From: Pedococcus sp. 5OH_020
Lineage (GTDB): Bacteria > Actinomycetota > Actinomycetes > Actinomycetales > Dermatophilaceae
Assembly: GCF_027812955.1 (NCBI RefSeq)
Contig: NZ_JAPYZV010000001.1
Coordinates: forward strand, 665,092-729,091
Length of the DNA stretch: 64,000 nt
Direction of reading: 5' to 3'
Part shown: positions 48,726 to 63,755 of the stretch, piece by piece
How the letters are laid out: each line of letters opens with the position of its first letter
Position numbering within the stretch: position 1 is the first letter of the stretch
Notes under the pieces: generated by a model
Seen by the model: only the letters and a program-made list of their open reading frames with translations
The model's database searches: none
Told to the model about the DNA's origin: nothing
Translations under genes and position numbers: made by a program

Positions 48726-50888
48726 TCAGGTGACGTCGAACGCGCGGTAGACCTGGAGGCTGCACGGCCCCATCTCGATCGTGCCCGGGGCGACCTTCCC
48801 CTCGGGTTCGCCGGGCGTCTCGTCGGTCGAGTCCCACAGCAGCTGGTATGCCGTGAGCCCGGGCGGTCGCGGAAGAGTCACCGTGACCGCCCGCATATCG
48901 CCGTTGAGCACCAGGAGCAGCGAGCCCTCGCCCATCCAGGCGCCGTTGAGGAACATCATCAGCGTGCGTGTGGCGGGGTCCTCCCACCGGCCGTTCCCCA
49001 TCGGCTCACCGTCGACGTCGAACCAGGCCAGGTCGGTGGAGCCGTCCGCGTGCACCTCGCGACCGGTGAAGAACGTGCGCGGCCTCAGGACCGGGTGCTC
49101 GGCCCGAAGCCGGGACAGGAAGCGCGTGGTCTCGACCAGGTCTCGCTGCCAGTCCTGCAGGTCCCAGTCGAACCACGACGTCTCGTTGTCCTGGCAGTAG
49201 GGGTTGTTGTTACCCCCCTGCGTGCGGCCGAGCTCGTCGCCCCCGTTGAGCATGGGCACCCCGGTGGCAAGCAGCGTGGTGGCCAGGAGGTTTCGCATCG
49301 ACCGTCGGCGCGCGGTTTCGACGACCTCGCAGTCCGCGCCGGTGGCCAGCCCCTCGACGCCGTGGTTCCACGACCGGTTGCCGTCGGTCCCGTCCCGGTT
49401 GCCCTCGCCGTTGGGACCGTTGTGCTTGCTGTTGTAGCGGGTGAGGTCCGCCACCGTGAAACCGTCGTGGGCAGCGACGAAGTTGACCGATGCGACGGGT
49501 CCGCGGTCCCTGTCCCAGAAGAGGTCCTGCGAGCCAGCGAGCCGGGTGCCCAGCTCGCGAACGCCATGGCCCAGGTGCCCGGACTGCTGCGCGCCCACGT
49601 CCTGGAGCCAGAACGTTCGCACCGAGTCGCGGAACCGGTCGTTCCACTCGGAGAAGGGGGGCGGGAACTGTCCGGTCCGCCACCCGTGGATCCCCAGGTC
49701 CCACGGTTCGGCGATGAGCTTGACCCGGGACAGCACCGGGTCGGTCCGCAGCGCCACGAGGAAGGGGTGGTTGGGGTCGAAGTCGTCGTTCCGGCCCCGC
49801 CCAAGGGCGACCGCCAGGTCGAACCTGAACCCGTCGACGTGGCACTCGTCCACCCAGTAGCGCAACGAGTCCAGGACCATCCGGCAGACCATCGCGTGGC
49901 GAAGGTCCAGGGTGTTCCCGCACCCCGTCACGTCGATGTCCTGACCGCGCTCGTCGAGCCGGTAGTACGCCCTGTTGTCGAGCCCGCGCCACGAGAGCGA
50001 CGCCCCCTGCCGCCACTGCTCCGCCGTGTGGTTGTAGACCACGTCGAGGATGACCTCGATGCCCTCCTGGTGCAGGGCTCGCACCATCGCCTTGAACTCG
50101 TCGACGGCACCCTGAGGGTCGGAGGCCGAGGCATACCTGGCGTGCGGGGCGAAGAACCCCAGCGTGTTGTACCCCCAGTGGTTGGTGAGCCCCCGCTGCA
50201 CCACCTCGGGCTCCGACGTGAACGCGTGGACCGGCAGCAGCTCGACCGCAGTGACCCCGAGCGACCTCAGGTGTCCCACCACCGCGGGGTGGCACAGGCC
50301 GGCATACGTGCCGCGCAGGTGCTCGGGCACCTCGGGGTGCGTCATGGTCAGGTTGCGCACATGCGTCTCGTAGACCACCGAGTCCGCCCAGGGGGTGTGC
50401 GGCGGGCGGTCGTCGCCCCACGCGAACCGTTCGTCGACGACGACGCACCGGGGCATCGACGCGGCGCTGTCGAGGTCGCCGGGGATGACGTCGTCACCCT
50501 TCAGGCGGCCGTCCACCTGGTGCGCGAAGACCGACGGGTCCCACGTCACGTCGCCTTCGATGGCCCGCGCATAGGGGTCGAGCAAGAGCTTCGCGGAGCT
50601 GTACCGCAACCCCTCGGACGGGCGCCATGGACCGTCCGCGCGCACACCGTACCGCTGGCCGGGGCCGACGCCCGGGAGGAACCCGAACCAGATGCCGTGG
50701 GTCCGCTCGGTCAGCGGCACCCGGCGCTCGTTGGCCCACCGCTGGGCTCCCTCGGCATTCTCCGGACCGAACAGGCAGACCTGCACCGCGTCCGCGTGGC
50801 CGGCGTAGACCGCGAAGTCGGCGCCCCCCTCGACCAGCGACATGCCCAGCCGGGGAGGAAGGTCGCGCGACCGGCGGGCAGGGCACAT
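48726..50888 (-). CDS. glgX: Glycogen debranching enzyme
   Basis: The 720-residue isoamylase-type enzyme cleaves alpha-1,6 branches left by GlgP. It starts at ATG 50888. The N-terminal CBM48 (about 15-120) precedes the GH13 barrel: GFRFDLAVALGRG holds the nucleophile, KLIAEPWDLG the acid/base and VAAHDGFT the third Asp, with DVVYNHTAEQ before them. It is divergent from the YbjN gene and convergent with glgP. Confidence 0.95.
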   Translation of the reverse strand: MCPARRSRDLPPRLGMSLVEGGADFAVYAGHADAVQVCLFGPENAEGAQRWANERRVPLTERTHGIWFGFLPGVGPGQRYGVRADGPWRPSEGLRYSSAKLLLDPYARAIEGDVTWDPSVFAHQVDGRLKGDDVIPGDLDSAASMPRCVVVDERFAWGDDRPPHTPWADSVVYETHVRNLTMTHPEVPEHLRGTYAGLCHPAVVGHLRSLGVTAVELLPVHAFTSEPEVVQRGLTNHWGYNTLGFFAPHARYASASDPQGAVDEFKAMVRALHQEGIEVILDVVYNHTAEQWRQGASLSWRGLDNRAYYRLDERGQDIDVTGCGNTLDLRHAMVCRMVLDSLRYWVDECHVDGFRFDLAVALGRGRNDDFDPNHPFLVALRTDPVLSRVKLIAEPWDLGIHGWRTGQFPPPFSEWNDRFRDSVRTFWLQDVGAQQSGHLGHGVRELGTRLAGSQDLFWDRDRGPVASVNFVAAHDGFTVADLTRYNSKHNGPNGEGNRDGTDGNRSWNHGVEGLATGADCEVVETARRRSMRNLLATTLLATGVPMLNGGDELGRTQGGNNNPYCQDNETSWFDWDLQDWQRDLVETTRFLSRLRAEHPVLRPRTFFTGREVHADGSTDLAWFDVDGEPMGNGRWEDPATRTLMMFLNGAWMGEGSLLLVLNGDMRAVTVTLPRPPGLTAYQLLWDSTDETPGEPEGKVAPGTIEMGPCSLQVYRAFDVT

Positions 50889-50923
50889 GGTCCTCAGCCT
50901 AGGCAGTGGTTACGGTTGACCAC

Positions 50924-51412
50924 ATGACTGACCCGACCTCGCTGCCCAACTTCCCACCACCGGCGGACGAGCATCCGTTGCGCGGGCGCGTGTTGGATGC
51001 GCTCATCGACCAGGGCCTCGGGCCCGACATCGACTCCGACGGCGACGTCGCCTTCACCGTCCAGGACCAGCAGCTGTTCGTCCGGTGCACCGAGGGCGAC
51101 TTCCAGATCATGCGGCTCTTCGGGCAGTGGGCGATCAGCGACGCGGTGCCGAGCGACCCCCTCACGCGCCTGGCGACCTGTAACGAGATCACGCTGCAGC
51201 TCAACATCGTCAAGGCGGGGCTGGCCAACGACACCCTGGTCGTGACGGCCGAGCACGTCGTGACGCAGCAGAGTGACGTCCACGCCCTCGTGAACGTGTC
51301 GATCCAGCTCGTCCTCGCCGGGGTGCAGATGTGGCACGAGCGCATCATGGGCAGCGACGGCGAGTCCGGTCCCGGAGCGGGCCACGCGGGTCCCGAGGAC
51401 GGCCCGGCGTGA
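50924..51412 (+). CDS. YbjN-domain protein
   Basis: The 162-residue product starts at ATG 50924 (GTG 50906 is an alternative); no ribosome site is obvious. A helical N-terminus leads to the YbjN/type III secretion chaperone-like fold (VAFTVQDQQLFVRCTEGDFQIMRLF, LATCNEITLQLNIVKAGL), a small alpha/beta domain thought to mediate protein contacts. Its function is unknown. It overlaps and is coupled with the enoyl-CoA hydratase. Confidence 0.8.
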   Translation: MTDPTSLPNFPPPADEHPLRGRVLDALIDQGLGPDIDSDGDVAFTVQDQQLFVRCTEGDFQIMRLFGQWAISDAVPSDPLTRLATCNEITLQLNIVKAGLANDTLVVTAEHVVTQQSDVHALVNVSIQLVLAGVQMWHERIMGSDGESGPGAGHAGPEDGPA

Positions 51413-52200
51413 GCGAGACCGCGCCGTCCACCGTCTCCCTCACTGTCGAGTCCGGCATCGCGACGATCCTGCTGGACCGCCCGCCCATGAACGCCCTGAA
51501 CGCACAGGTGCAGGGCGCGCTCGCCGCCGCGGCCGCCGAGGCAGGGCAGCGACACGACGTCTCCGGCGTCATCGTGTACGGCGGCGAGAAGGTGTTCGCC
51601 GCCGGCGCGGACATCAAGGAGATGGAGGCCATGTCCTACACGGACATGGCGGACCACTCGCGCTCGCTGCAGGACTTCACCCGGGCGCTGGCGCGGATCC
51701 CCAAACCCACCGTCGCCGCGATCACCGGCTACGCGTTGGGCGGTGGCTGTGAGGTGGCGCTCGCGTGCGACTTCCGGGTCGCCGGAAGGAACGCCAAGCT
51801 CGGCCAGCCGGAGATCCTCCTCGGCATCATCCCCGGGGCCGGGGGCACGCAGCGGCTGGCGCGGCTCGTCGGCCCCGCCAGGGCCAAGGAGCTCATCTTC
51901 TCCGGTCGCTTCGTCGACGCGCAGGAGGCACTCGCGATCGGGCTCGTCGACGAGGTGGTCGAGGCGGAGGACGTGTACGCCGCGGCGAAGGCGCGCCTCG
52001 CGCCATACGTCGATGGGCCCGCGTACGCCATCGCGGCGGCGAAGGAGGCGATCGACCGCGGCGTCGAGGTCGACCTGGAGACCGGGCTGGAGATCGAGCG
52101 GATGCTGTTCAGCTCGCTCTTCGCCACCAAGGACCGTGAGATCGGCATGAGGTCGTTCGTGGAGAACGGCCCGGGCAATGCGAAGTTCCAGGGCGCCTGA
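51409..52200 (+). CDS. Enoyl-CoA hydratase/isomerase family protein
   Basis: The 263-residue protein starts at GTG 51409, overlapping the YbjN stop. The crotonase motifs are present: oxyanion-hole strand FAAGADIKEM (Gly) and GYALGGGCEVALACDFRVAG (second oxyanion Gly), with ILLGIIPGAGGTQRLARLVG supplying the catalytic Glu region. It should hydrate 2-enoyl-CoA in beta-oxidation. Confidence 0.95.
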   Translation: MSETAPSTVSLTVESGIATILLDRPPMNALNAQVQGALAAAAAEAGQRHDVSGVIVYGGEKVFAAGADIKEMEAMSYTDMADHSRSLQDFTRALARIPKPTVAAITGYALGGGCEVALACDFRVAGRNAKLGQPEILLGIIPGAGGTQRLARLVGPARAKELIFSGRFVDAQEALAIGLVDEVVEAEDVYAAAKARLAPYVDGPAYAIAAAKEAIDRGVEVDLETGLEIERMLFSSLFATKDREIGMRSFVENGPGNAKFQGA

Positions 52201-52338
52201 CCGATGGCGAGTTCGACGAGGGGGCTGTTACCGGCGTCATCGCGTCGCGACGGAGACGGACGCCGGGTCTCGTGGCAGGCCGTGAAGACGACTGTCACGC
52301 CCGGTCGGCGGGCCTGAGGCACGGCCGGGGAGCGTGAG

Positions 52339-53016
52339 GTGACCACGGCCCCCGATGCCGACATGTCGCCGGCCGACCACGGGGAGCACCCCCCATGGGC
52401 GCTGCCCCGGCCCGGGGCCGCGCTGCGCCGGCCTCTCGCGTCACTGCGGTGGGTGGCCTGGGCGGTGCGTAACGGTGCGTTCACGCGGCATCACCTGCTG
52501 AGCTACGTGCGGATGGCCCGAGCTGGCCTCAGGTGCCCTTCGCTGCGTTTCGAGGGCCCGTGCTTCATCGGACCGGACGTGCGCTTCGAGGTGCGCGAGG
52601 GCTATGGCCGGCTGGTCGTCGGCGCGTACACGCACTTCGGCGCGCACAGCCGGGTCCGGGCCCATGAAGGCACCCTGCGGATCGGCGCCAAGACCGTGAT
52701 CGGCATCCGCAACACGGTCAACTGCTGGCTGGACATCTCGATCGGGGCGGCCTGCCTGTTCGGCGACGACGTGTACGTGTGCGACTTCGACCACGTCACG
52801 ACTCGCCTGGACGTGCCCGTCAAGGACCAGGGCATCGTGAAGTCGCCGGTGCAGGTCGGTGACGATGTCTGGGTCGGCACCAAGGTGGTCATCACCCGAG
52901 GGACCCGGATCGGTGACCAGAGTGTGGTCGCGGCGTCTGCCGTGGCCCGCGGGGACTACCCCGCACGTTCGGTCGTCGCCGGCATCCCCGGCAGGGTGGT
53001 CAGGACCAGGACCTGA
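52339..53016 (+). CDS. Left-handed beta-helix acyltransferase
   Basis: The 225-residue product (GTG 52339 after GGAGCGTGA) has two N-terminal helices and a hexapeptide-repeat beta helix from about 85 onward (LVVGAYTHFGAHSRV, LRIGAKTVIGIRNTVN, VQVGDDVWVGTKVVITRGTRIGDQSVVAASAVARG). The catalytic His of the maltose/serine acetyltransferase type may be the one in CDFDHVTTR. Such enzymes O-acetylate sugars or cell-wall glycans; the substrate is unknown. Confidence 0.85.
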   Translation: MTTAPDADMSPADHGEHPPWALPRPGAALRRPLASLRWVAWAVRNGAFTRHHLLSYVRMARAGLRCPSLRFEGPCFIGPDVRFEVREGYGRLVVGAYTHFGAHSRVRAHEGTLRIGAKTVIGIRNTVNCWLDISIGAACLFGDDVYVCDFDHVTTRLDVPVKDQGIVKSPVQVGDDVWVGTKVVITRGTRIGDQSVVAASAVARGDYPARSVVAGIPGRVVRTRT

Positions 53017-53162
53017 GGGCCGGCGCCGCGCCCGCCAACCGCCCTTGTCCCAGGCGCTCGCGTGTTGAGGGTCACGCCCTGCGGACATGTCGATTGCGAG
53101 GGCGGGCTGTAAAGATGGCACCTGACCTCACTGCTCCCTACCTGGAAGAGGACGATCACCGC

Positions 53163-53945
53163 ATGAACATCGTCGTCTGCGTGAAATACGTGCCGGACGC
53201 ACAGTCCGACCGCACCTTCAGCGACACCGACAACACCACGGACCGGGTCGGTGTCGACGGGCTGCTGTCGGAGCTCGACGAGTACGCGGTCGAGGAGGCC
53301 TTGAAGATCGTCGAAGCCTCCGAGGGAGAGGTGACAGTGGTGACGGTGGGCCCTGACCAGGCTGCCGACGCATTGAAGAAGGCCCTGCAGATGGGGGCGC
53401 ACAAGGCGGTTCACGTCAAGGACGACGCGATCCACGGTTCTGACGCGCCCGCCACGTCGCTGGTGCTGGCGGAGGCCATCAAGAAGGTCGGGACCCCGGA
53501 CCTCGTGGTCACCGGGATGGCGTCGACCGACGGCACCATGAGTGTGGTCCCGGCGATGCTTGCCGAGCGGCTCGGGCTGCCGCAGGTGACGTTGGCCTCC
53601 GAGCTCAGCGTCGACGGCGGCCAGGTCACGATCCGCCGCGACGGGGACGCGGCCTCGGAGACCATCGTGGCGTCGCTGCCGGCTGTCGTGTCGGTGACCG
53701 ACCAGATCAACGAGCCGCGCTACCCGTCGTTCAAGGGCATCATGGCGGCGAAGAAGAAGCCGGTCGAGCAGTGGGCGCTTGCCGACCTGGGCCTAGACGC
53801 CTCGCAGGTCGGTCTCGACGCCGCGTGGACCCGCGTCGACTCGTTCACCAAGCGGCCACCGCGCGAGCAGGGCCAGATCGTCAAGGACGAGGGCGACGGG
53901 GGCACCAAGCTCGCCCAGTTCCTGTCCGCCCAGAAGTTCATCTGA
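53163..53945 (+). CDS. etfB: Electron transfer flavoprotein beta subunit
   Basis: The 260-residue subunit starts at ATG 53163 (MNIVVCVKYVPD). With EtfA it accepts electrons from acyl-CoA dehydrogenases and passes them to the quinone pool. The typical DEYAVEEALKIVEA, the AMP-binding region VVTGMASTDGTMSVVPAML and LPAVVSVTDQINEPRYPSFKGIMAAKKKP are present. etfA follows after 42 bases. Confidence 0.95.
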   Translation: MNIVVCVKYVPDAQSDRTFSDTDNTTDRVGVDGLLSELDEYAVEEALKIVEASEGEVTVVTVGPDQAADALKKALQMGAHKAVHVKDDAIHGSDAPATSLVLAEAIKKVGTPDLVVTGMASTDGTMSVVPAMLAERLGLPQVTLASELSVDGGQVTIRRDGDAASETIVASLPAVVSVTDQINEPRYPSFKGIMAAKKKPVEQWALADLGLDASQVGLDAAWTRVDSFTKRPPREQGQIVKDEGDGGTKLAQFLSAQKFI

Positions 53946-53987
53946 GCCGGCTCCGCCGCGCCGACGAAGCAGAGAAGGAACGCACTC

Positions 53988-54950
53988 ATGGCTGAAGTAC
54001 TCGTCCTGGTCGACCACGCGAACGGCACCGTTCGCAAGACAACCGCTGAGCTGTTGACCATCGCGCGCCGTCTGGGGGAGCCCTCGGCGGTGTTCGTCGG
54101 CGAGGGGTTCGAGACGGTCGCGAAGGAGACCCTCGCGAAGTATGGCGCGGCGAAGGTGTACCGCGTGGAGGCACCGGAGGTCACCGACTACCTGGTGGCA
54201 CCGCAGGCCGAGGTGCTGGCGCAGCTGGTCGAGAAGACGTCCCCCGCGGCGGTGCTCATCGTGAGCAGCTCGGCCGGCAAGGAGATCGCCGCTCGTCTGG
54301 CCGTCAAGACCGAGTCCGGTCTGGTGACCGACGCCGTCGACGTGCAGGCGGGCGAGGCCGGCGGCGTGTCGACGACCCAGTCGGTGTTCGCCGGATCGTA
54401 CAGCGTCAAGGCCACCGTCACCAGGGGCACGCCCATCGTCACCGTGAAGCCGAACTCCGCCACCCCGGAGGAGTCACCCGCCGCCGCCGCGGACGAGGTG
54501 TTCGAGGCGACCATCTCCGAGGCGGCCAAGACCGCGAGGGTGACCGAGTCGAAGCCCAAGGCGGCCACCGGCCGCCCGGAGCTGACCGAGGCGGCGATCG
54601 TCGTCTCGGGCGGCCGCGGCACCGGTGGCGACTTCGCGCCGGTGGAGGAGTTCGCCGACTCCCTGGGCGCCGCAGTGGGCGCCTCGCGCGCCGCGGTCGA
54701 TGCCGGCTGGTACCCGCACACGTCCCAGGTCGGCCAGACCGGCAAGCAGGTGTCTCCGCAGCTGTACGTCGCCTGCGGCATCTCCGGGGCGATCCAGCAC
54801 CGAGCCGGCATGCAGACCTCGAAGACGATCGTGGCGGTCAACAAGGACGAGGAAGCCCCGATCTTCGAGCTCGTCGACTTCGGCGTGGTGGGGGACCTCT
54901 TCACGGTGCTGCCGCAGGCGACCGAGGCGGTCAAGGCCGCAAAGGGCTGA
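53988..54950 (+). CDS. etfA: Electron transfer flavoprotein alpha subunit
   Basis: The 320-residue subunit starts at ATG 53988 behind AAGGAA. The FAD-binding C-terminal domain is clear: SGGRGTGG, WYPHTSQVGQTGKQVSPQLY and CGISGAIQHRAGMQTSKTIVAVNKDEEAPIF. Together with etfB it forms a short operon and serves the acyl-CoA enzymes encoded nearby. Confidence 0.95.
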   Translation: MAEVLVLVDHANGTVRKTTAELLTIARRLGEPSAVFVGEGFETVAKETLAKYGAAKVYRVEAPEVTDYLVAPQAEVLAQLVEKTSPAAVLIVSSSAGKEIAARLAVKTESGLVTDAVDVQAGEAGGVSTTQSVFAGSYSVKATVTRGTPIVTVKPNSATPEESPAAAADEVFEATISEAAKTARVTESKPKAATGRPELTEAAIVVSGGRGTGGDFAPVEEFADSLGAAVGASRAAVDAGWYPHTSQVGQTGKQVSPQLYVACGISGAIQHRAGMQTSKTIVAVNKDEEAPIFELVDFGVVGDLFTVLPQATEAVKAAKG

Positions 54951-55088
54951 GCCCGCGCCGGGCACCACCGACGACGTACGGCAGAAGCGCAGGGCATCCA
55001 TCCACGCCCGTGGCCGGGCTCCCCGGGTCGAGGCCGCCGTCGGTGACGCCACACCCGGCGACGGGCTGTTGACGCGTAAACTTCGCGG

Positions 55089-56276
55089 GTGACCGCCTAC
55101 CTCGACCACGCCGCCACCACGCCGATGCTGCCGTCGGCCATCGCGGCGATGACCGAGCAGCTGGCGGTGACCGGTAACGCATCCTCGCTGCATACCTCCG
55201 GGCGGCTCGCGCGCCGGGTCGTCGAAGAGGCGCGGGAGCGGTTGGCGAAGGCGCTGGGAGCGCGTCCCTCGGAGGTGGTCCTCACCTCGGGAGGCACCGA
55301 GGCGGACAACCTGGCGGTCGCCGGCACGTGGGCGGCTCGGCGCGCGGCGGACCCGGCGCGCGTGAGGATCGTCTCGAGCTCCATGGAGCACCACGCGGTG
55401 CTGGACTGCATCGAGCACCTGGTGACACACGAGGGCGCCAAGGTGACATGGGTGGACCCCGACCGCACCGGCCTGGTGAGCGAGGCCTCGGTACGAGCGG
55501 CGATCGAGCAGGACCCCGAGTCGGTGGCTCTCGTGACGGTCATGTGGGCGAACAACGAGGTCGGGACCATCCAGCCGGTGGCTGCACTGGCCGCGGTCGC
55601 GCACGAGTTCGAGGTCCCGTTCCACAGCGACGCCGTGCAGGCGGCGGGTCATGTCCCGGTCGACTTCTCGGAGTCGGGAGCGGACCTGCTCACCGTCACG
55701 GCCCACAAGCTCGGCGGCCCCCTCGGCGTGGGCGCCCTCCTGGCCCGACGTGACGCGGTACTGGTCCCGCAGACCTTCGGTGGGGGGCAGGAGCGCCAGC
55801 TGCGCAGCGGGACGCTGGACGTCCCGGCCATCCGGGCCTTCGCCGTCGCCGTCGAGGAGTCGGTCGAACGGCTGTCCCTGGAGTCGCAACGCCTTGTCAC
55901 GCTGCGGGACAGGCTCGTGACGTCCGCCCTAGGGCTGGGCTACGGGGTCGAGGTCACCGGCCCCTGGGAGCCCGGCGACGCCGTACGCCGGCTGCCGGGC
56001 AACGCGCACCTGCTCGTGCCCGGCTGCGAGGGCGACTCGCTGCTGTACCTGCTCGACGCCGCGGGAGTCGAGTGCTCCACCGGCTCGGCCTGCCAGGCCG
56101 GAGTCCCGCAGCCCTCCCATGTGCTGCTCGCCATGGGTCTGCCGGAGAGTGTCGCCCGAGGCGCTCTGCGGCTCACGCTGGGACACACGTCCACCGACGC
56201 CGATGTCGATGCGGTGGTCGCCGCGCTTCCGCCGGCGATCGAGCGCGCACGGCGCGCGAGCGGGGCGGTGACCTGA
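55089..56276 (+). CDS. Cysteine desulfurase
   Basis: The 395-residue PLP enzyme takes sulfur from cysteine. GTG 55089 ([13 protein letters not shown]) fits the family start. The lysine that binds PLP is in [12 protein letters not shown], and the active Cys in [20 protein letters not shown] and [11 protein letters not shown] are also typical. It ends one base into mnmA (TGATG), indicating that its main job here is sulfur supply for tRNA 2-thiolation, though Fe-S supply is possible too. Confidence 0.95.
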   Translation: MTAYLDHAATTPMLPSAIAAMTEQLAVTGNASSLHTSGRLARRVVEEARERLAKALGARPSEVVLTSGGTEADNLAVAGTWAARRAADPARVRIVSSSMEHHAVLDCIEHLVTHEGAKVTWVDPDRTGLVSEASVRAAIEQDPESVALVTVMWANNEVGTIQPVAALAAVAHEFEVPFHSDAVQAAGHVPVDFSESGADLLTVTAHKLGGPLGVGALLARRDAVLVPQTFGGGQERQLRSGTLDVPAIRAFAVAVEESVERLSLESQRLVTLRDRLVTSALGLGYGVEVTGPWEPGDAVRRLPGNAHLLVPGCEGDSLLYLLDAAGVECSTGSACQAGVPQPSHVLLAMGLPESVARGALRLTLGHTSTDADVDAVVAALPPAIERARRASGAVT

Positions 56277-57361
56277 TGCGCGTCGTCGCGGCGATGTCCG
56301 GGGGCGTGGACTCCGCGGTGGCGGCGGCGCGCATGCTCGACGCCGGCCACGAGGTGGTGGGGGTGCACCTCGCGCTCTCGCAGAGCGCCGCCACCCTGCG
56401 CCAGTCCGCCCGCGGCTGCTGCACCATCGAGGACGCCGGCGACGCCCGGCGCGTCGCCGACATGCTGGGCATCCCCTTCTACGTCTGGGACATGGCGGCC
56501 CGCTTCGAGCGCGACGTCATGGAGGACTTCGTCGCGGAGTACGCGTCCGGCCGGACGCCCAACCCCTGCCTGCGGTGCAACGAGAAGATCAAGTTCGCCG
56601 CCCTGCTCGACAAGGCGCTGGCCCTCGGGTTCGACGCTGTCGCGACCGGTCACTATGCCCAGGTGGTCACCCGGCAGGACGGCACGCGGGAGCTGCACCG
56701 AGCGGTCGACCACGCGAAGGACCAGTCCTACGTGCTCGGTGTGCTCGACGCCGCCCAGCTCGCCGGAGCGTTCTTCCCACTGGGAGACACCACCAAGCCG
56801 GACATCCGGGCCGAGGCACGGGAGCGCGGCTTCTACGTGGCGAACAAGCCGGACTCGCACGACATCTGCTTCATCGCCGACGGGGACACCAAGGGCTGGC
56901 TGACCGAACGGCTCGGCGAGCACCCCGGGGATGTTCTCGACGCGGTGACGGGATCGGTGGTCGGCTCGCACACCGGCTCCTACGGGTTCACCGTGGGCCA
57001 ACGACGGGGTCTGGGCCTTGCCCGCTCATCGCTCGATGGGGACCCGCGGTTCGTCGTGGGGGTCGACGCGGCGAGGAACACGGTGACGATCGGCACCGCC
57101 GACCTCCTCGGCGTGAACGCGCTGCGCGGTGACCACGCGCGGTGGTGTGGACCTGCGCCGGAGGGCGTGGTCCCGGTCGGGGCGCAGGTTCGGGCGCACG
57201 GCGCAGAGGTTCCAGGGCTCGCCTGGGCCAGTGGGGACGAGGTCGAGGTGCGGCTGGAGACCCGGCTGCGCGGCGTCGCGCCCGGACAGTCCGTGGTCCT
57301 GTACGACGGCACGCGCGTGGTGGGGTCGGCGACCATCGCGTCGACCTGGCTCGCGAGCTGA
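56276..57361 (+). CDS. mnmA: tRNA-uridine 2-sulfurtransferase
   Basis: The 361-residue enzyme 2-thiolates the wobble uridine of Glu, Gln and Lys tRNAs. ATG 56276 overlaps the desulfurase stop. The PP-loop is [12 protein letters not shown]; the catalytic cysteines are in [12 protein letters not shown] and [10 protein letters not shown]. The closing OB-like barrel ends at residue 361. It is expected to receive sulfur from the upstream cysteine desulfurase. Confidence 0.95.
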   Translation: MRVVAAMSGGVDSAVAAARMLDAGHEVVGVHLALSQSAATLRQSARGCCTIEDAGDARRVADMLGIPFYVWDMAARFERDVMEDFVAEYASGRTPNPCLRCNEKIKFAALLDKALALGFDAVATGHYAQVVTRQDGTRELHRAVDHAKDQSYVLGVLDAAQLAGAFFPLGDTTKPDIRAEARERGFYVANKPDSHDICFIADGDTKGWLTERLGEHPGDVLDAVTGSVVGSHTGSYGFTVGQRRGLGLARSSLDGDPRFVVGVDAARNTVTIGTADLLGVNALRGDHARWCGPAPEGVVPVGAQVRAHGAEVPGLAWASGDEVEVRLETRLRGVAPGQSVVLYDGTRVVGSATIASTWLAS

Positions 57362-57365
57362 CGGC

Positions 57366-57824
57366 ATGCCGGGCAGGCACACCCGGCGGGGGTCGGCTCT
57401 CGACCGGGTGCGCGCCCTGTGCCTGGCATTCCCCGAGACGCAGGAGCGCCTCTCGCACGGAGAGCCGGCCTGGTTCGCCGGGGGCAAGAGGCTCTTCGTC
57501 GTGGCTGCGGACCATCACCATGACAGCCGCGTGGCGTTCTGGGCGGCGGCACCCGAAGGGGTGCAGGAGTCGTGCACCGAGTCAGACCCGCGTCGCTACT
57601 TCCGACCACCGTATGTCGGTCCCCGTGGCTGGGTGGGCGTCTACCTCGATGTGCCGGACCTGGAGTGGGACCGTGTCGAGGAGATCGTCGAGGATGCCTG
57701 GCGGCTCATCGCTTCCCCACGGCTGGTCGCGAGCTGGGAGGGGGCTTCGACGGCTCCGAGTGCTTCGACGGCTTCGCCGGCGGCGGACCGGACTGCGGGG
57801 AGGGTCAGCCGGCAAGGGCTCTGA
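57366..57824 (+). CDS. MmcQ/YjbR-family protein
   Basis: The 152-residue product starts at ATG 57366, five bases after mnmA. The first 115 residues have the YjbR double-wing pattern (VRALCLAFPETQERLSHGEPAWF, KRLFVVAADHHHDSRVAFW, YVGPRGWVGVYLD), a fold with DNA-binding precedent but no proven function. The last 35 residues are Ser/Ala-rich and disordered. It is probably in the same transcript as mnmA. Confidence 0.9.
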   Translation: MPGRHTRRGSALDRVRALCLAFPETQERLSHGEPAWFAGGKRLFVVAADHHHDSRVAFWAAAPEGVQESCTESDPRRYFRPPYVGPRGWVGVYLDVPDLEWDRVEEIVEDAWRLIASPRLVASWEGASTAPSASTASPAADRTAGRVSRQGL

Positions 57825-57869
57825 CGTGGGGGCGCAACGGCTGTCGCACCCTGTCGTTAGGCTTCGAGC

Positions 57870-58856
57870 GTGGCTCGCGCAACCGGCATCGGCTCCCTGC
57901 CCGGCACGGACATTCGCGAGGCGCTCCGGATGGTTCGCGACGTCCTGGGGGACGGGCACCTGCCGTACCTCCCCGAACTTCCCGCACGCGGTCCGGGAGC
58001 AGACCTGCTCGGGCGCGCGGCGGGCCTGCTGGTGGGCCTGCACGTCGACCTTCAGCCCGCCGGCTGGCGCTTCGTGGAGCGTGGTGGGCGCGATTCCCAG
58101 CGCACGCGAGCCCTCTGGCGTCAGGACCTCGACGAGCTTGCGGAGGCGTTCGACGGGTACGAGGGCGATCTCAAGGTGCAGTGCGCCGGGCCCTGGACGC
58201 TCGCAGCGGGACTGGAGCTCCAGCGTGGAGAGAAGGCGCTCGCCGACGCCGGCGCGGTCCGCGACCTCGTCGGCTCGCTCGCGGAAGGGCTCCGTCTGCA
58301 CCTGGAGGAGGTCGCACGGCTGGTGCCGGGAGCCAGCCTGGTGCTGCAGCTCGACGAGCCTTCCCTGCCCGCGGTCCTGGCCGGACGTCTGCCAACAGCG
58401 TCCGGCTATGGCAGTCTGCGCGCGGTCGACCCGCAGACCGTCAGGACCGCGCTCGGCGAGGTCCTGGAGGTCGCGACCGACGGCGCTCGAACTGTGGTGC
58501 ACTGCTGCGACCCCGCCGTACCGCTGCCGTTGCTTCGCGAGACGGGGACCGGCGCGGTCGCCATCGACGTGACAGGCCTGACGCCGGGGCGATGGGAGTC
58601 GGTCGCCGCGACGGTCGAGCAGGGGCTCGAGCTGTACGCCGGGTGCCTGCCCAGCGACGGGACGGGTACGGCTCGGAGCGCGGCGGACGTCGTCATTCGA
58701 GGCTGGCAGGGGGTCGGCCTTCCCTTGAGCGCCCTGGCCGAGGTGACCGCCACTCCGACCTGCGGAGTGCCGGGGCTCACACCCGAGGGGGCCTCGCGCG
58801 TTCAACGAACAGCGGTCGAGGTGGCCGAGCAGTGGTCCGAACGAGCCGAGAGCTGA
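57870..58856 (+). CDS. Cobalamin-independent methionine synthase-like protein
   Basis: The 328-residue product (GTG 57870) corresponds to one TIM barrel of the MetE/UROD superfamily, not to full-length MetE (about 750 residues). Zinc ligands appear in VVHCCDPAVP and ATPTCGVPG, with TGIGSLPGTDIREA at the start and LQLDEPSLPAVL in the middle. The methyl acceptor cannot be told; the widespread actinobacterial short MetE-like proteins remain uncharacterised. It lies between YjbR and EamA genes, all on the same strand. Confidence 0.85.
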   Translation: MARATGIGSLPGTDIREALRMVRDVLGDGHLPYLPELPARGPGADLLGRAAGLLVGLHVDLQPAGWRFVERGGRDSQRTRALWRQDLDELAEAFDGYEGDLKVQCAGPWTLAAGLELQRGEKALADAGAVRDLVGSLAEGLRLHLEEVARLVPGASLVLQLDEPSLPAVLAGRLPTASGYGSLRAVDPQTVRTALGEVLEVATDGARTVVHCCDPAVPLPLLRETGTGAVAIDVTGLTPGRWESVAATVEQGLELYAGCLPSDGTGTARSAADVVIRGWQGVGLPLSALAEVTATPTCGVPGLTPEGASRVQRTAVEVAEQWSERAES

Positions 58857-58864
58857 GCCGACGC

Positions 58865-63734
<4,870 letters not shown>

Positions 63735-63755
63735 CAGAAGCGAGGGGACGGCGCG